Assembly (NCBI GenBank): GCA_964455095.1
Contig: CAYVUV010000222.1
Location: 1 to 64,000, forward strand
DNA: 64,000 nucleotides
DNA from: CAYVUV01 sp964455095
GTDB taxonomy: Bacteria; Desulfobacterota; Binatia; HRBIN30; CADEER01
Direction: 5' to 3'
Part shown: positions 26,458 to 34,030 of the stretch, piece after piece
Numbering within the stretch: the first letter of the stretch is position 1
Layout: every line of letters begins with the position of its first letter
Position numbers and translations under genes: made by a program
The notes under the pieces: model-generated
Told to the model about the DNA's origin: nothing
The model's input: only the letters and a program-made list of their open reading frames with translations
Database searches by the model: none

Positions 26458-29268
26458 TCAGAACGAATAGGACACGCCGACGGTGAACTTGATTCCCGTC
26501 GTGTAGCGTGAGGTCGTGTGGCCGCCCTGCGTCTCGTGAAACGGGTCGTTCAAGAGATTCTCGACCGCCAGCTTGGTCTTGATGGGCGTATCGAAGGGTG
26601 AGAACTTGCCCACCCAGACGACGTCGAGCTGGTCGCGGCGCTCCTGGTAGATGTCCGGCAGGCCGTCGGCGCCGGCCGCGACGATCTGGCGATCGATCGT
26701 GTTGTAGAGCAGGCGCGTCGTGCCCCAGGTGTCGTCGGCGTATTCGATCGAGGCGTTGATGACGAACGGGGCCTGCCCCTGCAGGGCGCGCTTGTTGTTG
26801 GTCTGAATGCCGCCGGGCCGCAGGGTGACTTCGGAATCGACGATGGAGGCGTTGGCCTGGAAGGTGACGTTGCGCAGCGCCGGTGCCACCGTCCCGAGCC
26901 CCCGCACGCCTTCCAGCCGAGAGGCCAGGAAGCCGAAGTCCTTGCGCAACTCGAGCTCGCCGCCATAGAGCGTCGCGTCCTTGGCGTTCTCGAAGGTGTC
27001 GCCGACGCTCGAGACAAGCGGCGCCGTGACCGTTTCGATGGGGTCCTTCAACTCCTTGTAGAAGACGCTGGCGGACGCCAGCTCGAGCGGCGAGAAGAAC
27101 CACTCCCAGCGCAAGTCGTGGCTGGTGATGTTGGAGGAGACCAGGAATGGGTTGCCGATGAGGGTCCGCTCACCGCCCGGAACGATGAACAGCGTCGGCG
27201 TCAATTCGCGGAACTCGGGCCGCGACACCGTCTGACTGAAGCCGTAGCGCACGTTCATGTCGGCGCGCGGGCTGTAGATTACGTTGACCGCGGGCAGCGG
27301 ATCGAGATCGTTGATCGGTCGTTTGACGGGGATGTCGGAGCGCGTCGCGCTATTGAGCAGGATGTAGGAGTACTCGACGCGCGCGCCGGCGACGACGCGC
27401 AGGCGGTCCTTGACGATCGGTAGATCGAACATGCCGTAGCCGCCGATGATCTCCTGCGACGCCTGGAACGAGTCGGCACCGGTCGACGATTCGCCGAACC
27501 GCACGAAGCCGGGCCCACCGATGTTGTCGGGGACGAGGATTTGTTCGGGCGACGGCAGCGTATCGAGGTTGGCGGGGACGTTGGTGAAGCGAAAGCGCCG
27601 GTAGTCGAAGTTGCGATCGCGGTAGAGATAGGCGACGCCGGTCTTGAACCGGGCCGCCAGGCCCGACCAGACGTCGGTGGCGGGCAGCTGCGTCTTGAAC
27701 GGCACGGTGAGGTCCACGGCCGAGTCCGACAACCACTCGTCGAGATTGGCGAAGGTGCGCAGCAGGTCGTCACCCTGGCTGCGGATCTCGGGCGCGCCCT
27801 CGCCGGTGTCGCGATACGAATACAGCCGCGTGTCGGGCTGGTCTTCGGTCGACTGCGACAGGGCCGTGCGCCAGTCGACATCGACCCACTTGAGATGATG
27901 CTTGCCGCCGAGCTGACCGAAGCCGAGCTGATCCTCGGTGTACTGCAGCTGCGTCGGGGAGAAGATGATGCCGGGGTTGGACTCGGCTTGCTCGCCGCTC
28001 CCGACCAGGGTCTCGTCCGTCGTCTTGCGGTTGACCAGCCCGCGCAAGCTCAGCTGATGGTCGGGCGAGAGCTTGAGACCGCTGGTGAGGACGGCGCCGA
28101 GGTTGGTCTCGAAGGTGCTGCGGTCGTAGACGTACGCGTTGCCCCGGCCGGTGTCGAGCTGCTCGACGTTGGTGAACGTCGTGGCGAGCTCGTTCGACTG
28201 CTGCTTGTACTCGTTGCTGTAGCTGCCGGCGAGCGAGATCCCGAGCGGTCCGTAGGTGTTGCCGCCGGAGACGTCGAGACCGAAGTTGGGCGGTGCCGTT
28301 TTCGTTTTGACGTCCCAGATGTTGCGGAACCCCGAGGCGTAGCCGCGCGCCAGGGCGCCGTCCGGCACCGTGCTCGGCAGCGTGCCCGGGACGGTGTCCG
28401 GCAGCTCGCGGTACTTGCTGCCGAAGCCGAAGTAGTCGCCGCTGCTGCCCTTGTACGTCTGGAATTCGTGCCCGGTGATGGCGGTGTTGGAGCTCATCGA
28501 TGCCCCGACGCTGTAGGACAGCTGGGTCGGGAACTCGCGCAGCTGGATGTCCACCAGGCCGCCGGAGAAGTCGCCCGGCAGGTCGGGCGTGTAGCCTTTG
28601 ATGATGTTGAGCGCGTCGATGAAGTCGGCCGGGAAGATGTCGAGCGGTATGACGCGCTTGTTCGGGTCGGTGCTGGGCAGGCGGCTGCCGTTGAGCAGCG
28701 CGCTGCTGAAGCGCTCGCCCAGCCCGCGCACGACGATGAACTTGCCGTCCTTGATGGTGACGGCCGGCACCCGCTGCACCACCTCCGCGGCGTCGGAGTC
28801 GGGCGACTTTTCGATTGCCTGGGCGGAGATGTTGTCGCTCACCACCGGCGCCTGCTTGCGCTGCAGCAGCTGTGTGGCTTCGGCCGCCTTGGCGGCCTCG
28901 GCGACGACCTCGACCGTTTCCACGGCGGCCTCGCCCTCGGGCTTCAGGCTGGCGTCGGCGCGCGCCACCTTTCCGGCGACGACGACGACGTTGCGCAACC
29001 GCGTGCCCTGGTAGAGCGGCGCGAACAGGCGCAATTCGTAGGTACCCACCGGCACCTTGACGGAGAAGTTGCCGTCGAGATCGGTGCGCAGCTTCTTCGG
29101 CCGGCCGATGATCTCGACCCCCGCCTCGATGATCGGCTCGGCCGTCGCGGCGTCGATCACCGTGCCGGCAATCGTGCCCTCGGCACTCGCGTCCTGCGCC
29201 GCTGCTTGGCTGCTGAGCGCGACGAGAAAGAAAAGACCAGCCAGCGCTCGCACCGCTCCACGCACCAT
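26458..29268 (-). CDS. TonB-dependent outer-membrane receptor with carboxypeptidase-regulatory-like domain
   Basis: The 936-residue receptor has a signal peptide (ALAGLFFLVALSSQAAAQ). A CarboxypepD_reg-like beta-sandwich (about 27-115) includes GTVIDAATAEPIIEAGVEI and FSVKVPVGTYELRL. The plug (about 135-245) includes VVQRVPAVTIKDGKFIVVRGLGERFSSALLNG, and a 22-stranded-type barrel ends in VSYSF with a terminal aromatic residue. Such receptors import large or scarce ligands using TonB energy. The substrate is not known; a Pho-like array in its promoter suggests a phosphorus-containing ligand. The ATG at 29268 was selected because AGGGAG lies seven bases upstream. Earlier in-frame ATGs lack a ribosome-binding site and would lengthen the signal peptide. 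Confidence 0.93.
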   Translation of the reverse strand: MVRGAVRALAGLFFLVALSSQAAAQDASAEGTIAGTVIDAATAEPIIEAGVEIIGRPKKLRTDLDGNFSVKVPVGTYELRLFAPLYQGTRLRNVVVVAGKVARADASLKPEGEAAVETVEVVAEAAKAAEATQLLQRKQAPVVSDNISAQAIEKSPDSDAAEVVQRVPAVTIKDGKFIVVRGLGERFSSALLNGSRLPSTDPNKRVIPLDIFPADFIDALNIIKGYTPDLPGDFSGGLVDIQLREFPTQLSYSVGASMSSNTAITGHEFQTYKGSSGDYFGFGSKYRELPDTVPGTLPSTVPDGALARGYASGFRNIWDVKTKTAPPNFGLDVSGGNTYGPLGISLAGSYSNEYKQQSNELATTFTNVEQLDTGRGNAYVYDRSTFETNLGAVLTSGLKLSPDHQLSLRGLVNRKTTDETLVGSGEQAESNPGIIFSPTQLQYTEDQLGFGQLGGKHHLKWVDVDWRTALSQSTEDQPDTRLYSYRDTGEGAPEIRSQGDDLLRTFANLDEWLSDSAVDLTVPFKTQLPATDVWSGLAARFKTGVAYLYRDRNFDYRRFRFTNVPANLDTLPSPEQILVPDNIGGPGFVRFGESSTGADSFQASQEIIGGYGMFDLPIVKDRLRVVAGARVEYSYILLNSATRSDIPVKRPINDLDPLPAVNVIYSPRADMNVRYGFSQTVSRPEFRELTPTLFIVPGGERTLIGNPFLVSSNITSHDLRWEWFFSPLELASASVFYKELKDPIETVTAPLVSSVGDTFENAKDATLYGGELELRKDFGFLASRLEGVRGLGTVAPALRNVTFQANASIVDSEVTLRPGGIQTNNKRALQGQAPFVINASIEYADDTWGTTRLLYNTIDRQIVAAGADGLPDIYQERRDQLDVVWVGKFSPFDTPIKTKLAVENLLNDPFHETQGGHTTSRYTTGIKFTVGVSYSF

Positions 29269-29352
29269 CCGTCGCTCCCTCACGCCATGCATAAAAATGG
29301 GGTGTCGATCCTGCGCGGGCAGCTCTCCGCTCCCCGGATCGACATGCACGGA

Positions 29353-29409
29353 CGATAGCCAGGCGATTGTGTTGGCGCAGTTACCGGACTGTGAAGGTTT
29401 GATTACAGC
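29353..29409 (-). promoter_or_regulatory. Pho-box-like array and -10 element upstream of the TonB-dependent receptor
   Basis: On the minus strand from 29409 the 11-mers GCTGTAATCAA, ACCTTCACAGT, CCGGTAACTGC and GCCAACACAAT carry GTAAT, TTCAC, GTAAC and AACAC at positions 4-8. They are followed by a 7-base spacer and CTATCG (29353-29358). The geometry is identical to the array before the porin-pst operon. The receptor ATG lies 84 bp downstream. Confidence 0.6.
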
Positions 29410-29420
29410 GCGCGGCGCAC

Positions 29421-29477
29421 GAGTTCATCGAAGCGTCATCGCCGCGTAAAGCGCTCGTAACCTCGCCGCAGTAGTTA
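29421..29477 (+). promoter_or_regulatory. Pho-box-like array, first of two facing the secreted-protein gene at 29881
   Basis: Four 11-mers, GAGTTCATCGA, AGCGTCATCGC, CGCGTAAAGCG and CTCGTAACCTC (29421-29464), show TTCAT, GTCAT, GTAAA and GTAAC at positions 4-8. A 7-base spacer leads to TAGTTA (29472-29477). This is the most regular array of the set. It points away from the receptor and toward the gene starting at 29881, and is back to back with the receptor array. Confidence 0.6.
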
Positions 29478-29513
29478 CGGGGCGAATCGCTCGACCCAAT
29501 CGATTGCTTCCGC

Positions 29514-29570
29514 ATGTTCACCGAACATTCACAGACGGGACACGGCGGCGTCACGCAGCGAGCGTACGCT
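29514..29570 (+). promoter_or_regulatory. Second Pho-box-like array facing the gene at 29881
   Basis: ATGTTCACCGA, ACATTCACAGA, CGGGACACGGC and GGCGTCACGCA carry TTCAC, TTCAC, GACAC and GTCAC at positions 4-8. They are followed by seven bases and TACGCT (29565-29570). It is tandem with the preceding array. If used, it leaves a leader of about 300 bases before the ATG at 29881. That leader is purine-rich around 29690-29760 and holds no clear gene. Confidence 0.5.
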
Positions 29571-29880
29571 CGGCCGAGTTCCAGCAGGCGTCGCGTTGGC
29601 GGCGAGGCGGCATCTCGGGGCCGCACATCGAACCGCACCGGACGCGCAACCAATGTCACTGAATGTAGAACGGGGAGATCTTCACCGAGAGCAAAGGAGG
29701 GGAGACGGCGCCAAGGGGGAGAGCTGCAACGAGCGGTAGAGGCTTCGAGGGGGTTCCAATTGGGTAGTACGCCCCCGCCGCGCATCGAGTTGACCCAAGA
29801 CACGCGACGGGAGCGTCCAACCGCACTCCCCACCACCTGACGGCGGTGGCGAGCACGGAAGACCAACAAGGAGAAATTGC

Positions 29881-31227
29881 ATGTACCACAGTCTATTTCG
29901 TGATCAAGGGCGCGTCGCCCTGGTGGCGCTCACGGGCGTCGCGATGTTGTTCGCGGCCGGCTCCGCGCAAGCCGACGAGCTGAAGTGCCGCCGGACGATT
30001 GCCAAGAGCACGGCCAAGTTCGAGAGCGCGAAGCTGAAGACGCTGCAGAAGTGTGAAGACGGCCGCTTGAAGGGGACCGTCACCGGCACCTGCCCCGACA
30101 CCAAGGCAAGCGAGAAGATCAGCGGCGCCGCGACCAAGCTCAGCGACGCGATCGTCAAGGACTGCGACGCCGCGTCGGTGGCCGCGATCTACCCGGGCGG
30201 GACCTGTCCGGTGTTCGAGAGCGACCATCTGCCGAACGGCAGCTGCGCGGGACCGGTCACCACCGGCGCCGAGCTCGCCACGTGTCTCACCTGTATCTCC
30301 GAAGGCTCGGTTGATCAGCTGATCGCCTTCTATTTCGGCGGGCTGTTCCCGGCCGGCGACGACGGCGATCTGCTCAAGTGCGAGCGCGCGCTCGGCAAGA
30401 ACGCGACCAAGTTCTTCGCCAGCAAGCGCAAGGTGCTGCAGAAGTGCGAAGACAGCCACATCAAGGCCAACACCGTCGGTGCGTGCCCCGATGCGGAAGG
30501 CGCGACGAAGATCAGCGACGCGGCCGCCAAGCTGGCGGACAAGGTGGACAAGGCCTGTGACACCTTCGACCAGGACGACTACCGCGGCCCCAACTTCTGC
30601 CCGGCCCTCGGCACCTGTGGCGGGCCGATCAACACGCGCGCGCAGACGATCGCCTGCCTCGAGTGCCTGAGCGGCCTCAAGGCCGACTGCACCAACCGCA
30701 TCTCGGCGCCCGGCAACGGCGCGGTGCCGGCCGCGTGCAACCCGACCTGCGGCGATGGCGTCACCAACCTGCTCGGCGGCGAGACCTGCGACGACGGCAA
30801 CTACGTCAACGGCGATGCCTGCCCGAGCGACTGCAACGTCAACCCGAACTGCACCAGCCCGGGCGGCCCGGTGATCGGCACGGTCAATCTGACCGGCGTG
30901 CCGACGGCGGGCCTGTCGTCGGTCATCGTGTTCATCACCTACCCGGACGGCACGGTCCAGATCGGCGGCAGCGGCGCCGGCGCGATCGGCATCAATGCGG
31001 TCGGGGCCGACTCCGTTACGCCCAATGATCTGAACTACGGCATCCGCGTCCTGACGCTGTCGCCCGATGGCACGACGCCGATCAACAACCCGCCGTTCAC
31101 GATCGACTTCATCACCTGCAACGGTGCGGTGCCGACCGACGCGATGTTCAACTGCGTCGTCGAGTCCGCCTTCGATACGGCCGCGCAGCCGGTCAACAAC
31201 CTGACCTGCGCCGTCGACGTCCCGTAG
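29881..31227 (+). CDS. Secreted protein with duplicated Cys/Lys-rich helical domain, DUF4215-like motif and shared-type C-terminal domain
   Basis: The 448-residue exported protein (signal peptide through GSAQADE) has two homologous domains of about 110 residues. The first (about 35-150) is KCRRTIAKSTAKFESAKLKT and onward, with LQKCEDG and GTCPDTKASEKI. The second (about 160-270) is KCERALGKNATKFFASKRKV with LQKCEDS and GACPDAEGATKI. Each ends in a CLxC pair. Then come CGDGVTNLLGGETCDDGNY and a divergent copy of the C-terminal domain (VIVFITYPDGTVQIGGSG, PNDLNYGIRVL, CAVDVP). The domain duplication is visible at protein level only. The function is unknown. AAGGAG precedes the ATG, and two Pho-like arrays lie upstream. 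Confidence 0.87.
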   Translation: MYHSLFRDQGRVALVALTGVAMLFAAGSAQADELKCRRTIAKSTAKFESAKLKTLQKCEDGRLKGTVTGTCPDTKASEKISGAATKLSDAIVKDCDAASVAAIYPGGTCPVFESDHLPNGSCAGPVTTGAELATCLTCISEGSVDQLIAFYFGGLFPAGDDGDLLKCERALGKNATKFFASKRKVLQKCEDSHIKANTVGACPDAEGATKISDAAAKLADKVDKACDTFDQDDYRGPNFCPALGTCGGPINTRAQTIACLECLSGLKADCTNRISAPGNGAVPAACNPTCGDGVTNLLGGETCDDGNYVNGDACPSDCNVNPNCTSPGGPVIGTVNLTGVPTAGLSSVIVFITYPDGTVQIGGSGAGAIGINAVGADSVTPNDLNYGIRVLTLSPDGTTPINNPPFTIDFITCNGAVPTDAMFNCVVESAFDTAAQPVNNLTCAVDVP

Positions 31228-31276
31228 GCGCGCGATGCTCACCCGAATCGCTACTCATTTGAAAAAGGAGAACCGC

Positions 31277-33322
31277 ATGAAGCGTTCATGGCAATCGGTG
31301 CTCGTGGCGGTCATCGCAACGAGCGCCGTGGCGATCCTCGCGCCCGGGCTGGCTGCGGCCGTCTGTGGCGACCTCAACAACGACAACACGGTCGACGCCC
31401 GCGATGCGAGCTGCCTCGGCGCCTGCGTCGCCGGCAACGGCACCTGCCCGACCCCGGCGGCGTTCGCGTTCTGTGGCCCCGGCCCGATCTGCGGCACGGG
31501 CAATCCGCTCGACTGCGCCGACATCGTCGATGACAACGACTTCAACCTGCCGGAGATTCAGGCTGACTTCACCAACTTGAACCTCAGCCTGATCGGCGTC
31601 GAGACCCTGTACGGCCTGTGCGCCACCGGCCGCGCCGGCATCAGCAACAGCTGCCCGAACAAGATCGGCTTCTGCGCCGGTGACGGCGACACGGCGTGCA
31701 CCAGCGCCGGCGATTGCGTCTCGCAGGGCACCACCGGCCCGTGCAACCCCGGCTGCCCCGGCGACGGCGACGTGACCTACCAGAGCTTCACCATCGACAA
31801 GACCACCGGCTGGCCGCCCGCACCGGGCTGCCAGGTGCGCCTGAACGGCACGGTGTTCGTCCAGACCCCCGCGGGCGCGGCCGCCGACACGGTGCTCTGC
31901 ATCGAGAAGGGCACCACCGTCAAGGGCGTCGTCGGAGCGCCGGCGGACCCGGCGCTGATCTTCATCACCACCGAGGAGACGCCGATGGACGGCATCCCGG
32001 ATCGCAAGGCCAAGATCGATGCGCAGGGCACGCCGGCCGAGCCGATCGTCTACACCAGCAGCGCCACGCCCGGCACCCGCTTGAAGGGCGACTGGGGCGG
32101 CGTGATGTTCAACGGTCTCAGCACCACCAACCGCAACCCCAACTGCACGGGGCAGGGCGAGGGCGTTCCGACGCCGTTCGGCGGTTGCATCGCCGACGAC
32201 AGCTCCGGTATCGCGACCTACAACCGGGTCGAGTTCGCCGGCATTCTGTTCACGCCCAACAACGAGCTCAACTTGTGGACCATGAACGGCGTCGGCAGCG
32301 GCACGCGCTTCGACTTCATCCAGGCCAACGTCGGCAACGACGACTGCATCGAGTGGTTCGGCGGCACGGTCAACCACGACCATCTGGTCGCTTCGGCGTG
32401 CGCCGACGACGGGTTCGACTGGCAGCTGGGCTTCACCGGGTCGCTGCAGTTCGGCCTCTACCTGCAGAACGGCCCGCTGGTCGATACCGCCAACGGCCGC
32501 GACAGCCGCGGCATCGAGGCCGACAACAGCGAGTTCGGCAACAACCTCCTGCCGCGCTCGAACCCTGACATGTGCAACCTGACGCTGGTCGGCTCGCGCG
32601 CCGACGGCGACATCGGCGGCTCGGACGTCGGGATGCTCTTCCGCCGCGGCACCGGCGGCACGGTCGCCAATTCGATCATCACCGGCCATCAGGATGCCGG
32701 CGTCGAGCTGCGCGACGCGGCGACCACGCAGATCGCCTGCACCAACACCACCACGCTCAACCCCGCCGACCCGAACCTGCGCGTGCGCAACAGCATCTTC
32801 TACCTCAACGGCACGTTCCCCGGGTCCGGCACGGAGCAGTGCAAGCGCGACGTCTGCCGCAATGCGGCGGGCCAGAATCCCAATGCGCTGTGCACGGCCG
32901 GAACCACCCCGTACGCCTGCTGCACGGGTGCGGGGACCGGCACCTGCGACGTCACCTGCGACCTCAACTCGCAGTGCGTCGCCGGCGCGCCCGACGGTTC
33001 CTTCACGTTCTGCAACATCGGCAACAACACCTGCAGCTCGTGCGAATGGTACAACCAGCTGGTGGCGACCGAAGGCGTGATCAACGCCAACACGACGAAC
33101 ACCGTCAATCCGGGCGTCCCCACCGCCTACCCGGCCAGCGGCGATCTGTACGACGGCCGTCCGACCGGCACCCTGACCACGGCTGCTTCCTGCAGCGCGA
33201 TCAACCCGGGGTTCGTCGACACCACGTACGTCGGCGCCTTCGACCCGGCCGCGCCGTGCAACGCCGCCAGCGGCCCCTGCGACTGGCTCTCCGAGCCGTG
33301 GATCAGCTTCGCGACCAATTGA
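31277..33322 (+). CDS. Secreted beta-helix-like protein with N-terminal dockerin-like loop
   Basis: The 681-residue protein has a signal peptide (VAVIATSAVAILAPGLAAAV). A dockerin-like loop follows immediately (CGDLNNDNTVDARDASCLGAC), then Cys-rich sequence. The long body (about 180-520) has repeated short beta-strand turns typical of right-handed beta-helices: DWGGVMFNGLS, YNRVEFAGILFTPNNELNLWTMNGVGSG, DDCIEWFGGTVNHDHLVAS and DDGFDWQLGFTGSLQFGLYLQ. From memory, proteins with WGG...IEWFGGTVN...DDGFDW motifs occur beside TonB receptors in several phyla. No enzyme residues are recognised. AAAAAGGAG precedes the ATG. It lies 49 bp after the previous gene and is followed by a terminator-like hairpin. 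Confidence 0.85.
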   Translation: MKRSWQSVLVAVIATSAVAILAPGLAAAVCGDLNNDNTVDARDASCLGACVAGNGTCPTPAAFAFCGPGPICGTGNPLDCADIVDDNDFNLPEIQADFTNLNLSLIGVETLYGLCATGRAGISNSCPNKIGFCAGDGDTACTSAGDCVSQGTTGPCNPGCPGDGDVTYQSFTIDKTTGWPPAPGCQVRLNGTVFVQTPAGAAADTVLCIEKGTTVKGVVGAPADPALIFITTEETPMDGIPDRKAKIDAQGTPAEPIVYTSSATPGTRLKGDWGGVMFNGLSTTNRNPNCTGQGEGVPTPFGGCIADDSSGIATYNRVEFAGILFTPNNELNLWTMNGVGSGTRFDFIQANVGNDDCIEWFGGTVNHDHLVASACADDGFDWQLGFTGSLQFGLYLQNGPLVDTANGRDSRGIEADNSEFGNNLLPRSNPDMCNLTLVGSRADGDIGGSDVGMLFRRGTGGTVANSIITGHQDAGVELRDAATTQIACTNTTTLNPADPNLRVRNSIFYLNGTFPGSGTEQCKRDVCRNAAGQNPNALCTAGTTPYACCTGAGTGTCDVTCDLNSQCVAGAPDGSFTFCNIGNNTCSSCEWYNQLVATEGVINANTTNTVNPGVPTAYPASGDLYDGRPTGTLTTAASCSAINPGFVDTTYVGAFDPAAPCNAASGPCDWLSEPWISFATN

Positions 33323-33346
33323 TGCGTCGCTGATTTGAAAAACGAT

Positions 33347-33380
33347 GGGCGGAGGTCGCGCCGCGGCCTCCGCCCACTTT
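33347..33380 (+). terminator. GC-rich hairpin with short T-run
   Basis: GGGCGGAGGTCG pairs with CGGCCTCCGCCC (one G-T pair) around a short loop at 33347-33375 and is followed by ACTTT. It sits in the 78-bp gap between the beta-helix-like gene and a lipoprotein gene, so it may attenuate rather than fully stop transcription. Confidence 0.5.
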
Positions 33381-33400
33381 CCCGAGGAGCACACATCACC

Positions 33401-33931
33401 ATGAATCGCGCCATCGTTCTGAGCACGCTCAGCGTCTTCTTGGCCACCGCATGCGCCAACACGGCGCGCACGACGCCACCGCCGCCGGCGCAAGAGTTGA
33501 CCGATGGACGGCCGACGGTGGACGCGCTGATCGCGGACTTCGTCGCCGCCATCAGCGCCAACGACAAGGCAGCGCTGAACCGCCTGCGGCTCAACGAGGC
33601 GGAGTACCGCTCGATCCTCGTCCCGGGCACGGTCAAGCCGGGCGCCCCGCCGCGTGTGGTGTCGCAGCAGTCGAGCGTTTTCTTCTGGCAGCTGCTCGAC
33701 GAAAAGAGCCGCATCTACGCCGACCAGTTGCTGCGCGACTTCGGTGGCCGGCCGTATCGCCATTGGGAGCTGAAGTTTACCGGTCCACCGCAACAGTTCG
33801 CCTGGTACTCGACCGTCGGTGAAGTGCGGTTGGAGTTGCAGGGCGAAGACGACAAGACCTGGCATCTCGAGACCGGTTCGATTGCCGAAGTTGGCGACCG
33901 CTTCAAGTTCATCGGCTTCAACTACGACTGA
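33401..33931 (+). CDS. Small lipoprotein, possibly SnoaL/NTF2-like
   Basis: The 176-residue protein has a lipoprotein signal (MNRAIVLSTLSVFLATACAN, cysteine at residue 18). A single alpha+beta domain follows, beginning TVDALIADFVAAISANDKAALNRLRL, a helix pattern common in NTF2-like folds. It ends with antiparallel strands (YRHWELKFTGPPQQFAWYSTVGEVRLEL, WHLETGSIAEVGDRFKFIGFNYD). GAGGAG precedes the ATG. It is placed between the beta-helix-like gene and tonB on the same strand. No catalytic residues are visible, and its role in the receptor system is unknown. Confidence 0.8.
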   Translation: MNRAIVLSTLSVFLATACANTARTTPPPPAQELTDGRPTVDALIADFVAAISANDKAALNRLRLNEAEYRSILVPGTVKPGAPPRVVSQQSSVFFWQLLDEKSRIYADQLLRDFGGRPYRHWELKFTGPPQQFAWYSTVGEVRLELQGEDDKTWHLETGSIAEVGDRFKFIGFNYD

Positions 33932-33943
33932 GGCCGCGCGCTC

Positions 33944-34000
33944 GACGTCGCACGTTCTTCACCGGCCTGTAACATTCCCGCAATGTGCCGCCGCTATAGG
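33944..34000 (+). promoter_or_regulatory. Pho-box-like array and -10 element upstream of tonB
   Basis: The units GACGTCGCACG (weak), TTCTTCACCGG, CCTGTAACATT and CCCGCAATGTG carry GTCGC, TTCAC, GTAAC and GCAAT at positions 4-8. They are followed by seven bases and TATAGG (33995-34000). The ATG of tonB lies 30 bp beyond. The match in spacing and half-site words to the porin-pst array suggests PhoB control of the energising complex. Confidence 0.6.
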
Positions 34001-34030
34001 TACTGACCTCAGGGGTCGAAGGAACGCCGT

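Noticed and set aside
29650..29680. A further possible Pho-like pair (AATGTCACTGA, ATGTAGAACGG) in the leader of the gene at 29881
   Set aside because: There are only two units, the second is poor, and no -10-like hexamer lies at the seven-base distance.
31286..33865. An 859-codon minus-strand open frame opposite the beta-helix-like gene
   Set aside because: Composition is typical of a GC-driven shadow frame; the plus-strand gene has a signal peptide, ribosome site and recognisable motifs.
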